This document shows positions 4,730 to 6,982 of a DNA stretch of 6,982 nucleotides, one piece after another. Under the pieces are notes generated by a model. It did not search any database and was not told the origin of the DNA. It saw nothing but the letters and a program-made list of their open reading frames with translations. This DNA comes from CAYXOX01 sp964466745 (GTDB lineage: Bacteria; Pseudomonadota; Alphaproteobacteria; Rhodobacterales; Rhodobacteraceae), in NCBI GenBank assembly GCA_964466745.1, contig CAYXOX010000158.1, positions 1-6,982 on the forward strand, in the 5' to 3' direction. A program made the translations under genes and the position numbers. The first letter of the stretch is position 1. Each line of letters begins with the position of its first letter.

Positions 4730-6982
4730 TCAGAACTGGTCGAGCAGCCGCCTGATGTAGTCGCGTTCGGGTTCGGGCCGGTCGGCCTCGCCAGCGCGGC
4801 GGCGCAATTCTTCCATCAGATCCTCGGCCCGCCGGTAGACATCTTCGCGGTTCTCGAGCGGTCCGTCCGTGGCGGTTGTGCCGGCACCGCCGGGACGGCG
4901 GCCGAGCGGATCGGCGCGGTCGGTGTCGCCGGGCTCGCCGGCGAGGCGACCCTGCTGGCCTGGCTGGCGGTTTCGGGCCTCGCGCCGCATCGCGTTTTCG
5001 AGGTTGCGCATGCCTTCGCGCATCGCCTCCATTGCCTCGGCCTGCCGGTCGAGCGCGCCGGGAACGTCGCCCTGCTCGAGCGCGTCGGCGGCCTGATCCA
5101 TCGCGCGCCCCGCCCTGTCGAGGCTCTCGCGCGCCGCGTCGCCCTCGGGGGTGCCCGCGCCGGGCAGGGTTTCGCGCTGGCGCGACAACCCGTCCTCAAG
5201 GGCACGCTGACGGTCTGCGAGGCTCTGGGCCTCGCCGTCGCCGGACGGGCTGTCCTCGCGCTCGCCGGGCTGTTCGCCACCCTCGCCTTCGCCCCGGCTC
5301 CGGTCGCCATCGCGCCCGACGTTCCCGCCCTGCTCGCCCGCTTGCGCGCCGGGGGCAGGTTGCTGCTGCAGATTGCGAAATGCTTCATCGGAAAGGCCCT
5401 GTTGCTCGCGCAGCGTTTCGGCCAGCCCTTCCATCGCCTGCTCGCCCGGGTTCTGACCCTGCTGACCGGAGGCCCCCTCTGTCATCTGCATGTTTTCCAT
5501 CATCTGCTGGAGCATATCGAGCAGGTTCTGGGCCTCCTCCATCCGGCCCTCTTGCATCAGCTCGTCGATGCGATCCATCATCTCCTGAAGCTGCTCTTGC
5601 GACATTTCCATCCGCTCGCCCTGGTCGGGTTCGTCGGTGCGGTTTTGCGGGTCGCGGCGGGCGAGTTCATCCATGTAATCGCGCAACGCCTCGCGGTAGT
5701 CCTGCATGAGCTCGGACAATTCCTCCGGTGTCGCGCCCTGCCGCATGGCCTCCGACAGCCGTTCGCGCGCGCGGCGCAGCCGCTCAAGCGCGTCGGCGAG
5801 GCTGCCTTCTTCGATCTCCACCGCGATATCCCACAGCGCGCCGGCGACCTGGTCGCGCCGATCGGCGGTCAGCCCCGCCTCTTCCAGAGTGCGCACCGCG
5901 GTGCGAAGCTGGAGGTACTGCGCGTCCTTGGAAAACAGCCCCTCGGGCCGGTTGGAGATCGCGCGCAGGATGCGGGCGGCGCGCGGGGCGTTCTCGATCG
6001 TCCAAAGGATATCGCGCCGCTGTTCGACGATGGCGCGCGCGAGCGGATGCAGAAAACGCCGCCCCGGCAGCCGGATTTCCACCGGCGCGCTATCGCCCGA
6101 TTGTCCTGCCGCGTCGGTCGCGGTCAGGGTCACCGTCACCGGGAGATCGGCCCAAGCGTGCGCGGCGAAGTTCTCGACGAGCAACTCCTCCACCTCGCTG
6201 CGGTCCCCCCGGTAGGGCATTGGCAGATCGACCACGATCGCCTCTCTCGGGTCGGGGGCGGGCGCGAGCCCGTGTCGACGGTCGACCCGGCGCAGATCGA
6301 GCGCGATGCGCGCCGTGCCGGCGGTAACGCCGTAATCGTCCTCGGCGGCGAAGGGCAAGCGCATCTCGCCATCCAGCGTACGCGTCAGCTCGCCCGACGT
6401 CTGGATGCGGGGGGCCGCGTCGGGGATCGCCCGGATCTGCCATGTGCTGGCGCCGATGGAAATCGCGCCGTCTCCGTCGATCTTGAAAAGGCGGGTCGGG
6501 GAGGGCTCTTCAGGCACCTTCCCCGAGAACGTCTCGGACACCTCGATCGCGTCGAATTTGCCGTAGAGCCGCAACGTGACCCGCGAACCGACCGGCACCG
6601 CGAGCGGCCCGGGAGACTGGTCGGCAAGGTAGAGCGTGGGCTTGCCGGTGTAGGAGGGCGCCTCGATCCAGCCTTCCCAGCTTGCCTGCGAAAGTGCCGC
6701 TTCGGCGCCGCCCGGCAGAAGTGTGGCGAGATCGTCGCGTTGGGTGCCCGCGCCGAACAGGAGCGTGGTGGCCAGCGCCGTGGCAGCGACGAGGCGCAGC
6801 GCGAAGGGATCGCGCCGCGCGAGGCCGGGATTGGGCGCGGGCGCGCGCAAACCGTCGAGGCGAGCCGCCTGACGCTGGCGGTGCGCGTCCCAGATCGCGG
6901 CGCTTGCCGGATCGTTCGCGCCGATGGCCTGGGTGTCGGCAAGCGTGGCGATCGGGCCACCCGGCAACGTGGCGTCGAGCCG
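4730..6982 (-). CDS. TIGR02302/DUF4175 family membrane protein, N-terminus beyond window edge
   Basis: There are 750 visible codons, and the frame stays open to the right edge. A TTG at 6967 is not the start, because family-like sequence continues past it, so the first part, probably with further membrane helices, is missing. Numbering from codon 6967: a membrane helix at about 55-73; a beta-rich region (about 95-300) with EDDYGV and VTLTATDAAGQSGD, resembling extracytoplasmic Ig-like domains; a helical region (305-440); then a Met/Gln/Glu-rich stretch (452-495) predicted as coiled coil. After that come a Gly/Gln/Glu/Arg low-complexity linker (497-580), helices (582-665) including ADALEQGDVPGALDRQAEAM, a second linker, and a conserved-looking end with DLMEELRRRAGE and YIRRLLDQF. 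The order fits the TIGR02302 'low complexity' family of alphaproteobacteria. Function is unknown; an envelope role is inferred from topology. It converges on the zinc-ribbon gene, with no room for a separate terminator. Confidence 0.9.
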   Translation of the reverse strand, partial: RLDATLPGGPIATLADTQAIGANDPASAAIWDAHRQRQAARLDGLRAPAPNPGLARRDPFALRLVAATALATTLLFGAGTQRDDLATLLPGGAEAALSQASWEGWIEAPSYTGKPTLYLADQSPGPLAVPVGSRVTLRLYGKFDAIEVSETFSGKVPEEPSPTRLFKIDGDGAISIGASTWQIRAIPDAAPRIQTSGELTRTLDGEMRLPFAAEDDYGVTAGTARIALDLRRVDRRHGLAPAPDPREAIVVDLPMPYRGDRSEVEELLVENFAAHAWADLPVTVTLTATDAAGQSGDSAPVEIRLPGRRFLHPLARAIVEQRRDILWTIENAPRAARILRAISNRPEGLFSKDAQYLQLRTAVRTLEEAGLTADRRDQVAGALWDIAVEIEEGSLADALERLRRARERLSEAMRQGATPEELSELMQDYREALRDYMDELARRDPQNRTDEPDQGERMEMSQEQLQEMMDRIDELMQEGRMEEAQNLLDMLQQMMENMQMTEGASGQQGQNPGEQAMEGLAETLREQQGLSDEAFRNLQQQPAPGAQAGEQGGNVGRDGDRSRGEGEGGEQPGEREDSPSGDGEAQSLADRQRALEDGLSRQRETLPGAGTPEGDAARESLDRAGRAMDQAADALEQGDVPGALDRQAEAMEAMREGMRNLENAMRREARNRQPGQQGRLAGEPGDTDRADPLGRRPGGAGTTATDGPLENREDVYRRAEDLMEELRRRAGEADRPEPERDYIRRLLDQF

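Noticed and set aside
4876..6327. Several 170-277-codon plus-strand ORFs opposite the DUF4175 gene
   Set aside because: Composition dominated by Arg, Pro, Ala and Ser, typical of antisense frames in GC-rich DNA; no start context or motif.

Overview
The window looks like a stretch of core chromosome from a high-GC alphaproteobacterium, most likely of the Rhodobacterales (Paracoccaceae/Roseobacter-type). Three things point there: a 44-residue alphaproteobacterial aa3-type cytochrome c oxidase subunit IV, a large low-complexity protein of the TIGR02302/DUF4175 family (known from alphaproteobacteria), and a MJ0042-type zinc-ribbon membrane protein divergent from ftsE-ftsX-plsC. I see no insertion sequence, phage gene, tRNA, rRNA or CRISPR array.

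Layout from left to right. (1) Positions 1-319, minus strand: the start of rplT (L20, cut by the window edge) preceded by complete rpmI (L35). The two genes are 12 bases apart, and the rpmI stop codon lies inside the rplT Shine-Dalgarno. A good sigma70-like promoter for the pair lies at 397-425. (2) Positions 533-1339, plus strand: a tiny cytochrome oxidase subunit IV gene too short for most ORF lists, a GC-rich hairpin, then a 199-residue lipoprotein of unassigned function. (3) Positions 1349-3707, minus strand: a tight ftsE-ftsX-plsC operon whose genes overlap by 4 and 1 bases. This gives an ABC-type division/cell-wall-hydrolase regulator (FtsEX) followed by a lysophosphatidate acyltransferase. 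(4) Positions 3708-3880: a divergent intergenic region with a perfect 20-bp palindrome, a promoter-like element and a hairpin. (5) Positions 3881-4711, plus strand: the zinc-ribbon, single-membrane-span protein. (6) Positions 4730-6982, minus strand: the TIGR02302/DUF4175 protein, convergent with the zinc-ribbon gene and open at its N-terminus at the right edge.

Functionally the window combines translation (L35/L20), respiration (oxidase subunit IV) and envelope/division functions (FtsEX, phospholipid synthesis, and two membrane proteins with large non-cytoplasmic or low-complexity parts). I found no clearly new multi-gene system. The least explained items are the lipoprotein with a possible permuted papain-like His/Cys arrangement, the perfect palindrome between ftsE and the zinc-ribbon gene, and the roles of the zinc-ribbon and DUF4175 proteins beside FtsEX. 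The many long ORFs on opposite strands are GC-rich shadows and are not annotated.
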